Source of the DNA: Streptomyces shenzhenensis
GTDB taxonomy: Bacteria; Actinomycetota; Actinomycetes; Streptomycetales; Streptomycetaceae
DNA: 64,000 nucleotides
Direction of reading: 5' to 3'
NCBI RefSeq assembly: GCF_021462265.1
Contig: NZ_JAJONF010000032.1
Coordinates: 1 to 64,000, forward strand
Under the pieces are notes generated by a model. It made no database searches. It saw nothing but the letters and a program-made list of their open reading frames with translations, and had not been told where the DNA came from. Below are positions 50,549 to 58,408 of this stretch, piece after piece; positions within the stretch are counted from its first letter, which is position 1, and every line of letters starts with the position of its first letter. Made by a program: the position numbers and the translations under genes.

Positions 50549-51892
50549 TCAGGACAGTCGCTTCAGAAGCATCGCAGAAGCGACCGGTCGGGCACCGGCC
50601 CGGGCGACCCCGTCGGCGACCTCACGGTCCGTGGAGGCGACGATCACCGGGCGGCCCGGCGGCTCGGCGCGCACCAGCTGGCGGATCAGCTCGTCCGCGG
50701 TGACGCCGGGCTTGGAGAAGAGGACGCGGACCCCGCGCGGCGGGGCGAGCAGCACCGGCGCGACCAGCTCGGCGCCGTCGAAGACACAGGTGACCTCGGC
50801 GCCGGTCTGGGCGGCGAGCTGGGAGAGCTGGCCGAGCAGCCGCAGCCGCTGCTTCTCCAGCGGCATCTGCGGATAGCCGGTCTTGGTCACGTTGTAGCCG
50901 TCGACGACCAGGTGCGCCTGGGGCAGGGCGAGCAGCTGGTCGAGAATGGCGGGGTCGTTTTCGGACAGCGCCCGCGCGGCGATGTCCTTCGGGGTCATCC
51001 GCCCCGGTTCGACCGCGTCCACGGTCTCGGCGGGCCGCACCGACACCGGCGGCAGCGCCAGCTCCCGGCGCAGCCCCTGGGCCGCGTCCAGCACGGTGTC
51101 GAGCAGCAGCCGCAGCCGCATGTCCTCGACGCTGCGCCCCTCGCGGGCAGCCCGGCGGCTGGCCTCCAGGGCCGCCTCGACCTCGCCGAGCCGGGCCTTG
51201 AGCCGCCGGCTCTCGCTCTCGGCGGCGGACACCAGGGACTGCCCCTCGGCCCGCCCCGCCTCCATCTCGCCCTGCAGCTTGCGCAGCGCCGCCTCACCAC
51301 GCTTCACGTCGCTCAGCGCGGCTCGTAGCTTGCGGTGAAGCGACTCCGCTTCCTTCTTCGCCGCGTCCAGCTCGGCGCGCAGCCGCTCCGTCTCGGACCG
51401 GGTCTGCTCCCGGGCCCGGTCCAGCTCCTCGCGCAGCCGCTCCAGTTCGGCCCGGCTCTCCTCGTCGGCCCGCTCGGCGTCGGCCCGCTGGGCCTCCTCG
51501 CCGGCCGCCGCGACGAGCTTCACCCAGCCCGTGGGGCGCAGTACATAGGCCGCGGCCGCCACGTCGAGCGGGTCCGCGGCCGGGGGCGGGGAGCCGGAGT
51601 CCAGGGCGCCGGCCAGTTCCGGCTGGGCCTCTCTCAGCTTCTCCCCGATCCGCTGCCGGAAGAGGGTGTCCGTCTCCAGCGCGGCCGCCATGGCGTTCCC
51701 GGCGAACTTGGCCCGGCGGTTGGGGGCGAACCTGGCGTACTGCCGCAGCTGCGCGGGCAGCTCGGCGACGGTCAGCCCGCCGAACCCGTCCGACACGATC
51801 TGCACGACACGCCGTCGCACGCCGTCGGGCAACGGACGGTCAAGCACCTCGGCGGTGCCGTCGCCCGGCCCCCCGCCTGTGGTCTCCACCAT
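50549..51892 (-). CDS. NYN domain (YacP-like) RNA-binding/nuclease protein
   Basis: This 447-residue protein has an N-terminal helical region, a long coiled coil (about residues 130-245) rich in Glu, Arg and Ala, and a C-terminal NYN/PIN-like domain. The domain carries acidic residues typical of the metal site in HLVVDGYNVTK, TCVFDGAEL and IVASTDREVAD. YacP-type NYN proteins are linked to RNA processing. The nuclease activity here is inferred from the fold. Confidence 0.88.
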   Translation of the reverse strand: MVETTGGGPGDGTAEVLDRPLPDGVRRRVVQIVSDGFGGLTVAELPAQLRQYARFAPNRRAKFAGNAMAAALETDTLFRQRIGEKLREAQPELAGALDSGSPPPAADPLDVAAAAYVLRPTGWVKLVAAAGEEAQRADAERADEESRAELERLREELDRAREQTRSETERLRAELDAAKKEAESLHRKLRAALSDVKRGEAALRKLQGEMEAGRAEGQSLVSAAESESRRLKARLGEVEAALEASRRAAREGRSVEDMRLRLLLDTVLDAAQGLRRELALPPVSVRPAETVDAVEPGRMTPKDIAARALSENDPAILDQLLALPQAHLVVDGYNVTKTGYPQMPLEKQRLRLLGQLSQLAAQTGAEVTCVFDGAELVAPVLLAPPRGVRVLFSKPGVTADELIRQLVRAEPPGRPVIVASTDREVADGVARAGARPVASAMLLKRLS

Positions 51893-51932
51893 CCGTCACA
51901 CCCCATCACCTGTACGGGGCCGGCTCCCGGAC

Positions 51933-52172
51933 TCAGGAGTCGGCGCCCGGCCTGTCCACTAGTTCCACCTGGTCCACCGCGTTGCACCAGCGGCAGCGCA
52001 CCGACTCGATGGTCTCACTGACCACCTCGCGCTCCTCGACCGTGGGCTCACCGGCCAGATCGAGGTGCACGTACTCGACCACCTTCGACGAGCGGGTCAC
52101 GTCGAAGCGCGTGAGGTTGCCGCAGAGAGTGCAGCGCCACCGCGTCGTGGCGGTCGGCAGGGGAACCGTCAT
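51933..52172 (-). CDS. Small zinc-ribbon protein
   Basis: This 79-residue protein has two CxxC pairs (CTLCGN near residue 14 and CRWCNA near residue 60), which should bind one zinc ion. The middle segment is acidic. The function is unknown. It precedes the NYN gene on the same strand (40 bases), so they may be co-transcribed. It is divergent from the rhomboid gene. Confidence 0.8.
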   Translation of the reverse strand: MTVPLPTATTRWRCTLCGNLTRFDVTRSSKVVEYVHLDLAGEPTVEEREVVSETIESVRCRWCNAVDQVELVDRPGADS

Positions 52173-52319
52173 CGTGGCTTGTTCGCTTCCTTCTAGTGTC
52201 CGTGACGCGTCGTCCCGACGCGTGTGGCTCGTAACCCTACGGCCTGGCGGGTACTCGACGCCGCCCTGTCCACGGCGGCGAGGCGATCTGCACCGCTGCG
52301 TCCGGTTACGTCATGCTCT

Positions 52320-53120
52320 ATGTCCATGATCGGCAACTGGAACACGACGGCCGCCCGGACCCTGCGCAGCCTGCGGGGCACGTCGGCGCCCATGACGTAC
52401 GCCCTGATCGCCGTGTGCTGCCTGATCTTCGCGCTCGGCCCCGCCTCGGGCCTCACACCGTCCTACGGCACCGGAGAGGCCCTGGCGGCCGCCCAGCGGG
52501 CGTATTTCCGGCGGTGGGGAGTGGTGCCCGCCGATCTGTTCGACGGTCCGGTACGGGAGGCGCTCACCCCGGCCACCGCGCTGTTCATCCACGGCAGCTG
52601 GGTGCACCTGCTCGGCAACATGCTCTTCCTCTTCGTCTTCGGGGCGATGACCGAGGAACGGATGGGCCGCACGCAGTTCACCCTCTTCTACGTCGGCTGC
52701 GGCTATCTCGCCCTGCTCGGCTACGCGGCCGCCAATGCCTCGTCCCAGCAGTCGCTGGTGGGGGCGTCCGGGGCGATCTCGGCGGTCCTCGGCGCGTTCC
52801 TGTACCTGTTCCCCAGCGCCCGCGTGACCAGTCTTCTCCCCTTCCTCTTCTTCCTCCCGCTCCGCTTCCCGGCCTGGGTCGTCCTCCCCTTCTGGGCAGC
52901 CCTGCAGTGGGTGGCGCTGAGCCAGGCCCCCGCCGGCCCCGGCGTGGCCTATCTCGCCCACCTGGTCGGCTTCGGACTGGGCTTCGGCTACGCGTGGGTC
53001 CGATACGGAAAAAGGAAAGGCGCGAAGCGCGGCCCCGGGAGGGCGGTGGTGGGCGACGGGCGGGCGACTAAAGTAAGGACCGCCCCAGCTCCGGCACCCG
53101 AGGGAGAGAACCAGCCGTGA
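52320..53120 (+). CDS. Rhomboid-family intramembrane serine protease
   Basis: This 266-residue polytopic protein has six to seven hydrophobic segments. The rhomboid features are HGSWVHLLGNMLFL (helix 2 His/Asn), the nucleophile Ser in GASGAISAVLGAF and the His in YLAHLVGFGLGFGY. It cleaves membrane-spanning substrates; none is known here. The basic C-terminal tail is cytoplasmic. No good Shine-Dalgarno precedes the ATG. Its stop overlaps the next start (GTGA). Confidence 0.92.
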   Translation: MSMIGNWNTTAARTLRSLRGTSAPMTYALIAVCCLIFALGPASGLTPSYGTGEALAAAQRAYFRRWGVVPADLFDGPVREALTPATALFIHGSWVHLLGNMLFLFVFGAMTEERMGRTQFTLFYVGCGYLALLGYAAANASSQQSLVGASGAISAVLGAFLYLFPSARVTSLLPFLFFLPLRFPAWVVLPFWAALQWVALSQAPAGPGVAYLAHLVGFGLGFGYAWVRYGKRKGAKRGPGRAVVGDGRATKVRTAPAPAPEGENQP

Positions 53121-53398
53121 TCACCGCGATCGTCCTCATCAAGACCAGCGTGGACCGGATCCCCGAGATCGCGGAACAGATCGCCTCACTGGAGAGCGTG
53201 AGCGAGGTCTTCTCCGTCACCGGCACGTACGACCTCATCGCCATGGTCCGGGTGAAGCAGCACGAGGACCTGGCCGACGTCATCCCCGGCCGGATCAGCA
53301 AGATCCAGGGCGTGGAGGCGACGGACACGCACGTCGCGTTCCGCACGTACTCGCAGCACGACCTGGAGGCGGCGTTCGCGATCGGCCTGGACAGCTAG
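53117..53398 (+). CDS. Stand-alone Lrp/AsnC ligand-binding (RAM) domain protein
   Basis: These 93 residues make up only the Lrp/AsnC effector domain (AIVLIKTSVDRIPEIAEQIASLESVSEVFSVTG, DLIAMVRVKQHEDLADVIPGRISKIQGVEAT). There is no DNA-binding helix-turn-helix. Such proteins form amino-acid-binding oligomers. The GTG overlaps the rhomboid stop and GAGGGAGAG precedes it, so the two genes form an operon. Confidence 0.9.
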   Translation: MITAIVLIKTSVDRIPEIAEQIASLESVSEVFSVTGTYDLIAMVRVKQHEDLADVIPGRISKIQGVEATDTHVAFRTYSQHDLEAAFAIGLDS

Positions 53399-53429
53399 AG
53401 ACTTCGCCTTCGAAGCGCCCGCCGCCGGA

Positions 53430-53567
53430 GCGCCCCGTAAGGGGCGCGGGGAACTGCGCGCCCAGCCCCCACCGGCCTGCGGCCGGGCACGGCGTGCGAT
53501 GGCCCCCTGCGGGTACACGGCGGAGCCGCACATCGAGGACGGCCCCGCGCCCCTGGGGCGTTGCCCC
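53430..53567. repeat. Two opposed copies of the dispersed hairpin repeat
   Basis: The forward copy is GCGCCCC-GTAA-GGGGCGC with GGGGAACTGCGCGCCCAGCC (53430-53467). A second, inverted copy of the variant form (CGGAGCCGCACAT ... GCCCCGCGCCCCTGGGGCG) follows at 53521-53560. Together they fill the gap between convergent genes. Confidence 0.75.
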
Positions 53568-53582
53568 TGAGGTCGGTCTGGA

Positions 53583-54959
53583 TCACACCGCCGGGACACA
53601 CCGGCCTTCCTCGGTGCGGTACGTCCACTTGGCACCGTCGGCGACCAGTTCCCGCACGGCGTTCACGAACCGCTCGACGTGCTCGTCCGGCGTCCCCGCC
53701 CCGAAGCTCACCCGGATGGCGTTGAGGGACTTCTCGCCCGGTGCCGCCTCCGGCGCCCCGCATTCGCCCTGGGTCCGGGGGTCGGAGCCCAGCAGGGTCC
53801 TGACCAGCGGGTGGGCGCAGAAGAGGCCGTCGCGGACGCCGATGCCGTACTCGGCGGAGAGGGCGGCGGCGAAGTGGGAGCTGTTCCAGCCCTCCACCAC
53901 GAAGCTGATCACGCCGACACGCGGGGCGTCGTCGCCGAAGAGGGAGAGGACCCGGACCTCGGGTACCTCGGCGAGGCCCGCGCGGACCTCGGCGACCAGG
54001 CGTTCCTCACGGGCGACCAGGGTGTCCCAGCCCGCCTCCGTCAGCGCCTTGCAGGCGGAGGCGATGGCGTAGACGCCGATGACGTTGGGCGATCCCGCCT
54101 CGTGGCGCGCGGCGCTCTCGTGCCACTCCACGGCCACTCCCCCGTCCTCGCGCCGGGTGACCTTGCGGCTGGCGCCGCCGCCCGCGAGGTAGGGCCGGGC
54201 GGCCCGCAGCCAGTCGGCGCGGCCGGCCAGGACGCCGGAGCCGAAGGGGGCGTACAGCTTGTGGCCGGAGAAGGCGACCCAGTCGACGTCCAGGTCCCGG
54301 ACCGAGACGGGGTGGTGCGGGGCCAGCTGGGCGGCGTCCAGGACGATCCGGGCGCCGTGCGCGTGCGCGACAGCCGCGAGGTCCCGTACCGGCCACAGCT
54401 CGCCGGTGACGTTGGACGCTCCGGTGACGCAGACCAGGGCCGGGCCGTGCCCCTCCTGAACAGATGCGGTGCGGCCGGCGAGGGCGCGCTCCAGGGTCTC
54501 GACGGCCTGCCGCGGGGTGCGGGGCGCGTCGAGGCAGGTGACCTGGGCGTCCGGCCAGGGCAGCAGGCTCGCGTGGTGCTCGGTCTCGAAGACGAAGACC
54601 TGGCAGTCGGCGGGGAGGGCGCGGGCCAGGAGGTTCAGGGAGTCCGTCGTCGAGCGGGTGAAGATCAGCTGGTCGTCGGGGCGGCAGTCGAGGAACCCGG
54701 CGACGGTCCGGCGGGCGTTCTCGAAGAGGTCCGTGGAGAGCTGGGAGAGGTAGCCCGCGCCACGGTGGACGCTGCCGTAGTAGGGGGCGTACGCCGCCAC
54801 GTCGTCCCAGACCCGCTGCAGGGCCGGGGCGCTGGCCGCGTAGTCGAGGGCGGCGTAGGTGACCTCGCCGCCGGTGACGAGCGGGACGGTGACATCCCGT
54901 CCCAGAACAGACAGAGGGGCACAAACAGACTGGGCGCAGGCAGCGGTCGGGACAGACAT
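53583..54959 (-). CDS. Class V aminotransferase (cysteine desulfurase/selenocysteine lyase-like)
   Basis: This 458-residue PLP enzyme has the class V signatures LDYAASAPALQRVW, FTRSTTDSLNLLARAL, ETEHHASLLPW, VLDAAQLAPH and the PLP Lys in WVAFSGHKLYAPFGSGVLAG. The reaction may be release of sulfur from Cys, but this is not proven by sequence. GGGAG precedes the ATG. The 5' leader is long and carries a SAM-IV riboswitch, a six-codon uORF and a pyrimidine-rich spacer, pointing to a role in sulfur or methionine metabolism. Confidence 0.88.
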   Translation of the reverse strand: MSVPTAACAQSVCAPLSVLGRDVTVPLVTGGEVTYAALDYAASAPALQRVWDDVAAYAPYYGSVHRGAGYLSQLSTDLFENARRTVAGFLDCRPDDQLIFTRSTTDSLNLLARALPADCQVFVFETEHHASLLPWPDAQVTCLDAPRTPRQAVETLERALAGRTASVQEGHGPALVCVTGASNVTGELWPVRDLAAVAHAHGARIVLDAAQLAPHHPVSVRDLDVDWVAFSGHKLYAPFGSGVLAGRADWLRAARPYLAGGGASRKVTRREDGGVAVEWHESAARHEAGSPNVIGVYAIASACKALTEAGWDTLVAREERLVAEVRAGLAEVPEVRVLSLFGDDAPRVGVISFVVEGWNSSHFAAALSAEYGIGVRDGLFCAHPLVRTLLGSDPRTQGECGAPEAAPGEKSLNAIRVSFGAGTPDEHVERFVNAVRELVADGAKWTYRTEEGRCVPAV

Positions 54960-55030
54960 GGCGGAACTCCCGTGAGAGGCAAGGCGGAACCACCGTGCGA
55001 GCACGCGGACGACCGCGGTGCCGGCCCGGC

Positions 55031-55110
55031 GAAACCGAAGAAACCCGAAGGAACCCGAGGGAAACGGAACGAACCCGAAGAGGGACGGAGAACCTCGGGG
55101 AAAAAGGAAA
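55031..55110 (-). other. Pyrimidine-rich leader segment (candidate Rho-loading region)
   Basis: On the transcribed strand this stretch is C- and U-rich and G-poor, with reiterated TCGGGTTC-like units and runs such as CCTTTTTCCCC. It lies between the uORF and the aminotransferase start. Such composition suits a Rho utilisation site, but that is inference only. Confidence 0.4.
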
Positions 55111-55139
55111 AGGGGATGCGGAGGCGGGGCTCTGCGGCC

Positions 55140-55160
55140 CTATCGCATTCGCTTGCTCAC
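55140..55160 (-). CDS. Six-codon upstream ORF in the SAM-IV leader
   Basis: GTG-AGC-AAG-CGA-ATG-CGA-TAG would encode MSKRMR. A GAGGAG Shine-Dalgarno lies six bases upstream (55167-55172), just past a hairpin that follows the SAM-IV aptamer. The ORF is far from the main start (about 180 bases). Translation is not shown, but the ribosome-binding site is strong. Confidence 0.5.
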   Translation of the reverse strand: MSKRMR

Positions 55161-55180
55161 GGGAGGCTCCTCGACGACCA

Positions 55181-55204
55181 GGACCCCTGGTGTACGAGGG
55201 GTCC
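55181..55204 (-). promoter_or_regulatory. Hairpin in the SAM-IV expression platform
   Basis: GGACCCC (55198-55204 on the minus strand) pairs with GGGGTCC (55181-55187) across a ten-base loop. The left arm overlaps the 3' end of the aptamer (GCGCGGACC), so this hairpin and the closing stem of the aptamer may exclude each other. Confidence 0.55.
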
Positions 55205-55320
55205 GCGCTTGCCGTGGACCTCGCTGCCCACGACCTGGTCTTCACCCGGGGCACCCCGCCACGGACGGAGGGTTGCCGGACAGTCGGCCGGGGCCTCATG
55301 ACTGTCACTCATGACCTGGG
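55195..55320 (-). promoter_or_regulatory. SAM-IV riboswitch
   Basis: Read on the minus strand the leader contains the ordered SAM-IV landmarks GGTCATGAGTGACAG, GGCCCCGGCCG, CCGGCAACCCTCC, GGCGGGGTGCCCCGGGTGA, AGACCAGGT and CGGCAAGCGCGGACC. These elements bind S-adenosylmethionine and control sulfur-metabolism genes in actinobacteria. The regulated gene is the class V aminotransferase at 53583-54959. Confidence 0.92.
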
Positions 55321-55325
55321 AAGAA

Positions 55326-55355
55326 AAACTAGGTGAAGTGATCGCGGACGCGCAA
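55326..55355 (-). promoter_or_regulatory. Promoter of the SAM-IV leader transcript
   Basis: TTGCGC (55350-55355) and TAGTTT (55326-55331) are separated by 18 bases. The predicted transcript start is a few bases before the riboswitch. The rest of the gap up to the trpD stop (55572) shows no gene. Confidence 0.6.
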
Positions 55356-55571
55356 CTTCTGTCCGGATGACGGGACACCGCCGGTTCGGCACCGCCGGAG
55401 AGGTCCTGTGTGGTGGCGCGCCGTCGCGGCGGAAGAACGTGACCGACCAACGGCAGAGACCGACTGGAGGATCAGCCGCCGCTCACATTCTTCCCCGCCG
55501 CGACGGCGATCAGCCGCCACGGCGGATTCCGGCGGTGCCGAACCGCACCTCAGCCCCGCCGGCCGCGTCCC

Positions 55572-56636
55572 CTACTTGTTCGTCGCCGACGCCCAGCGCT
55601 CCAGGACCCGCTTGGCCGAGCCCGAGTCGATCGACTCGGCCGCTCTGTCCATGCCTGCCCGGAGCTGTTCGGCCAGCGTCCCCGTGCCGGGGTCCAGGGC
55701 CACCAGGGCCGCGGCCGAGTTCAGCAGCACCGCGTCCCGTACCGGCCCTTGCTCGCCGTCCAGCAGCCTGCGGGCCACCTCCGCGTTGTACGACGGGTCG
55801 CCGCCCCGCAGGGCCGCCACGGGGACCAGGTCGATGCCGACGTCACGGGGGTCGAAAACCTCCTCGGCGACCTTGCCGTCGCGGACGATCCAGACATGGG
55901 ACGTGGCGGTCGTCGTCAGTTCGTCGAGGCCGTCGTCGCCGCGGAAGACCAGGGAGGAGTTGCCGCGCTCCGCGAAGACGCCCGCGACGATCGGTGCCAT
56001 GCGCGGGTCCGCGACGCCGACCGCCTGGGCCCGGACCCGCGCGGGGTTGGTCAGCGGGCCGAGGATGTTGAACACCGTGCGGATGCCCAGCTGGCCGCGC
56101 GCGGCGCCCGCGTGACGCAGCGCCGGGTGGAACTTGATGGCGAAGCAGAAGGTGATGCCGGCCTCCTCGGCGACCTCGGCGACCCGCCGCGGGGTCAGCT
56201 CGAGGTTGACGCCGAGCCTCTCCAGGACGTCCGACGCACCGGACGCGGAGGAGGCCGCGCGGTTGCCGTGCTTGACGACCTTCGCGCCCGTGCCGGCCAC
56301 CACCAGCGCCGACATCGTGGAGATGTTGACCGTCTTCGCGCCGTCGCCGCCGGTCCCGACGATGTCGACCGTGCGGCCCGGCACCTCGATGACGTTGGCG
56401 TGCTCGTACATCGTGCGGACGAGCCCGTTGATCTCCTCGACGGTCTCGCCCTTGGCCCGCAGGGCGACGACGAAGCCCGCGATCTGGGCGTCGGTGGCCT
56501 GGCCGCGCATGATCTGGTCCATCGCCCAGGCCGTCGCGTCGGCGCTCTGGTCCTGGCCGTACAGCAGCGCGTTCAGTACCTCGGGCCAGGAACGGCCCGC
56601 CGCGGTGTCGCCTCCAGCGGGGGTCACAGCGCTCAT
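55572..56636 (-). CDS. trpD: Anthranilate phosphoribosyltransferase
   Basis: TrpD adds phosphoribose to anthranilate, the second step of tryptophan synthesis. The 354 residues include the PRPP-binding DIVGTGGDGAKTVNIST, VKHGNRAASSASGASDVLERLG, and RTVFNILGPLTNPA with the typical GDEGLDEL-like GDDGLDELT. AGGAG precedes the ATG. It lies alone, 26 kb from trpEG. Confidence 0.96.
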   Translation of the reverse strand: MSAVTPAGGDTAAGRSWPEVLNALLYGQDQSADATAWAMDQIMRGQATDAQIAGFVVALRAKGETVEEINGLVRTMYEHANVIEVPGRTVDIVGTGGDGAKTVNISTMSALVVAGTGAKVVKHGNRAASSASGASDVLERLGVNLELTPRRVAEVAEEAGITFCFAIKFHPALRHAGAARGQLGIRTVFNILGPLTNPARVRAQAVGVADPRMAPIVAGVFAERGNSSLVFRGDDGLDELTTTATSHVWIVRDGKVAEEVFDPRDVGIDLVPVAALRGGDPSYNAEVARRLLDGEQGPVRDAVLLNSAAALVALDPGTGTLAEQLRAGMDRAAESIDSGSAKRVLERWASATNK

Positions 56637-56707
56637 GAGGCCGCTCCTGATCGTCGTACGGGAAAGAGAGGTTTTTCCAGGCCTACCCTATCCAGCTCCG
56701 GGCACCG

Positions 56708-56746
56708 CGAAGGGCCCCCGTCCGGTGTGCGGACGGGGGCCCTTCG
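56708..56746 (-). terminator. Terminator of the ctaE-qcrCAB operon
   Basis: A perfect 16-bp stem (56708-56723 with 56731-56746) has a seven-base loop, 25 bases beyond the qcrB stop. Confidence 0.88.
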
Positions 56747-56770
56747 GCTGTGGCGTGGCGACGCCGTCGA

Positions 56771-58408
56771 TCAGTGGTGGCCGTGGCCGCTCGTGATCTC
56801 CTTGTACTCCTCGACGGTGGGCTTCGGGATCTGGTTGTCCTCGCCGTAGTAGGCGTTGCTCAGCTTGGCGCGGAGCTTCTCGGAGCCCTTGATCTTGCGC
56901 TCCACACCGTTCTCGTCGACCGCCGGGCCGACCTGGGCCGGCTCGTACTGGTGGTGCGCCGTGAGGGTGTGCAGCTGCTCCTGCGAGAGCGGCTCGTGGA
57001 CCTCGATGAACTCACCGTGCGGCAGCCGCTTGATGATGCCGGTCTCCCGGCCGTGCAGCACCTTCTCGCGGTCCCGGCGCTGCAGGCCGAGGCAGATGCG
57101 CTTGGTCACGACGAACGCGATCACCGGTCCGGCGAAGAAGAAGATCCGGACGAACCAGGTCACGTCGTTGATCGACAGGTGGAAGTGGGTGGCGATGAGG
57201 TCGTTGCCACCACCGACCAGACCCACCATGTACACGGTCACCCAGGCGACACCGAACCCGGTACGGGTCGGGGCGTTGCGCGGGCGGTCCAGGATGTGGT
57301 GCTCGCTCTTGTCGCCGGTGACCCAGGACTCGATGAACGGGTAGACCGCGATCGCCCCGAGGACCAGACCGAACAGGACCAGCGGGATGAAGACGCCGAG
57401 GACCAGGGTGTGGCCCCAGAAGTTGACCTCCCAGCCCGGCATGTACCGGATGAGACCCTCGGCGAAGCCCATGTACCAGTCGGGCTGGGCGCCGGTGGAC
57501 ACCTGGTCCGGACGGTAGGGGCCCATGGCCCAGATCGGGTTGATCTGGGTGGTCGCCGCGATGGCCGCGATGACACCGAAGACCAGGAAGAAGAAGCCTC
57601 CGGCCTTGGCCATGTAGACCGGCAGCAGCGGCATGCCGACGACGTTCTTCTCGCTCTTTCCGGGACCCGCGAACTGCGTGTGCTTGTGGTAGAAGACCAG
57701 GATCAGGTGGCCCACCATCAGGCCGAGCATGATGCCCGGCAGCAGCAGGATGTGGATCGAGTAGAACCGGGCGACGAAGTCGTGGCCGGGGAACTCGCCG
57801 CCGAAGAGGAAGTACGAGATGTACGTGCCGACGATCGGCATCGACAGGATGGCGCCCTCGGTGAAGCGGACACCGGTGCCGGAGAGCAGGTCGTCCGGGA
57901 GCGAGTAGCCGGTGAAACCGGTGAACATGCCGAGGACGAACAGCAGGAAGCCGAACAGCCAGTTGATCTCACGCGGCTTGCGGAACGCGCCGGTGAAGAA
58001 CACGCGCATCATGTGCACGAACATGCCGGCGAGGAAGATCAGCGCGGCCCAGTGGTGGATCTGCCGGATGAGCAGACCACCGCGCACGTCGAAGGAGATG
58101 TGCAGGGTCGAGTTGAACGCCTCGGACATCAGCTGTCCCTGGAGCGGGACGTAGCTGCCGTGGTACGCCACCTCGTTCATCGACGGGTGGAAGAACAGCG
58201 TCAGGTACACACCCGTCAGGATGATGATGATGAAGCTGTACATGCACACTTCGCCCAACATGAACGACCAGTGGTCGGGGAAGATCTTGCGCATGTTGGA
58301 CTTGGCGAGGGAGTAGATCCCGAGCCGTCCGTCGGCCCAGTCGGCGACACGCTCGCCGGCCGGCGCCTTCCCGCGTTCGCGGGACTGTGAGTTCTCTGAA
58401 GTGCTCAT
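56771..58408 (-). CDS. qcrB: Cytochrome bc1 complex cytochrome b subunit
   Basis: QcrB is the quinol-oxidising membrane subunit of the actinobacterial bc1-aa3 supercomplex. The 545 residues have eight or more helices, two bis-His haem b sites (LLIRQIHHWAALIFLAGMFVHMMR and FYSIHILLLPGIMLGLMVGHL) and an extended C-terminal cytoplasmic tail of about 130 residues, as usual in actinobacteria. The PEWY-type Qo motif appears here as PDWYMGF. The ATG overlaps the qcrA stop (ATGA). Confidence 0.97.
   Translation of the reverse strand: MSTSENSQSRERGKAPAGERVADWADGRLGIYSLAKSNMRKIFPDHWSFMLGEVCMYSFIIIILTGVYLTLFFHPSMNEVAYHGSYVPLQGQLMSEAFNSTLHISFDVRGGLLIRQIHHWAALIFLAGMFVHMMRVFFTGAFRKPREINWLFGFLLFVLGMFTGFTGYSLPDDLLSGTGVRFTEGAILSMPIVGTYISYFLFGGEFPGHDFVARFYSIHILLLPGIMLGLMVGHLILVFYHKHTQFAGPGKSEKNVVGMPLLPVYMAKAGGFFFLVFGVIAAIAATTQINPIWAMGPYRPDQVSTGAQPDWYMGFAEGLIRYMPGWEVNFWGHTLVLGVFIPLVLFGLVLGAIAVYPFIESWVTGDKSEHHILDRPRNAPTRTGFGVAWVTVYMVGLVGGGNDLIATHFHLSINDVTWFVRIFFFAGPVIAFVVTKRICLGLQRRDREKVLHGRETGIIKRLPHGEFIEVHEPLSQEQLHTLTAHHQYEPAQVGPAVDENGVERKIKGSEKLRAKLSNAYYGEDNQIPKPTVEEYKEITSGHGHH

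Noticed and set aside
54960..55004. In-frame GTG extension (15 codons) of the class V aminotransferase
   Set aside because: The ATG at 54959 has a proper GGGAG and the extension shows no family similarity.
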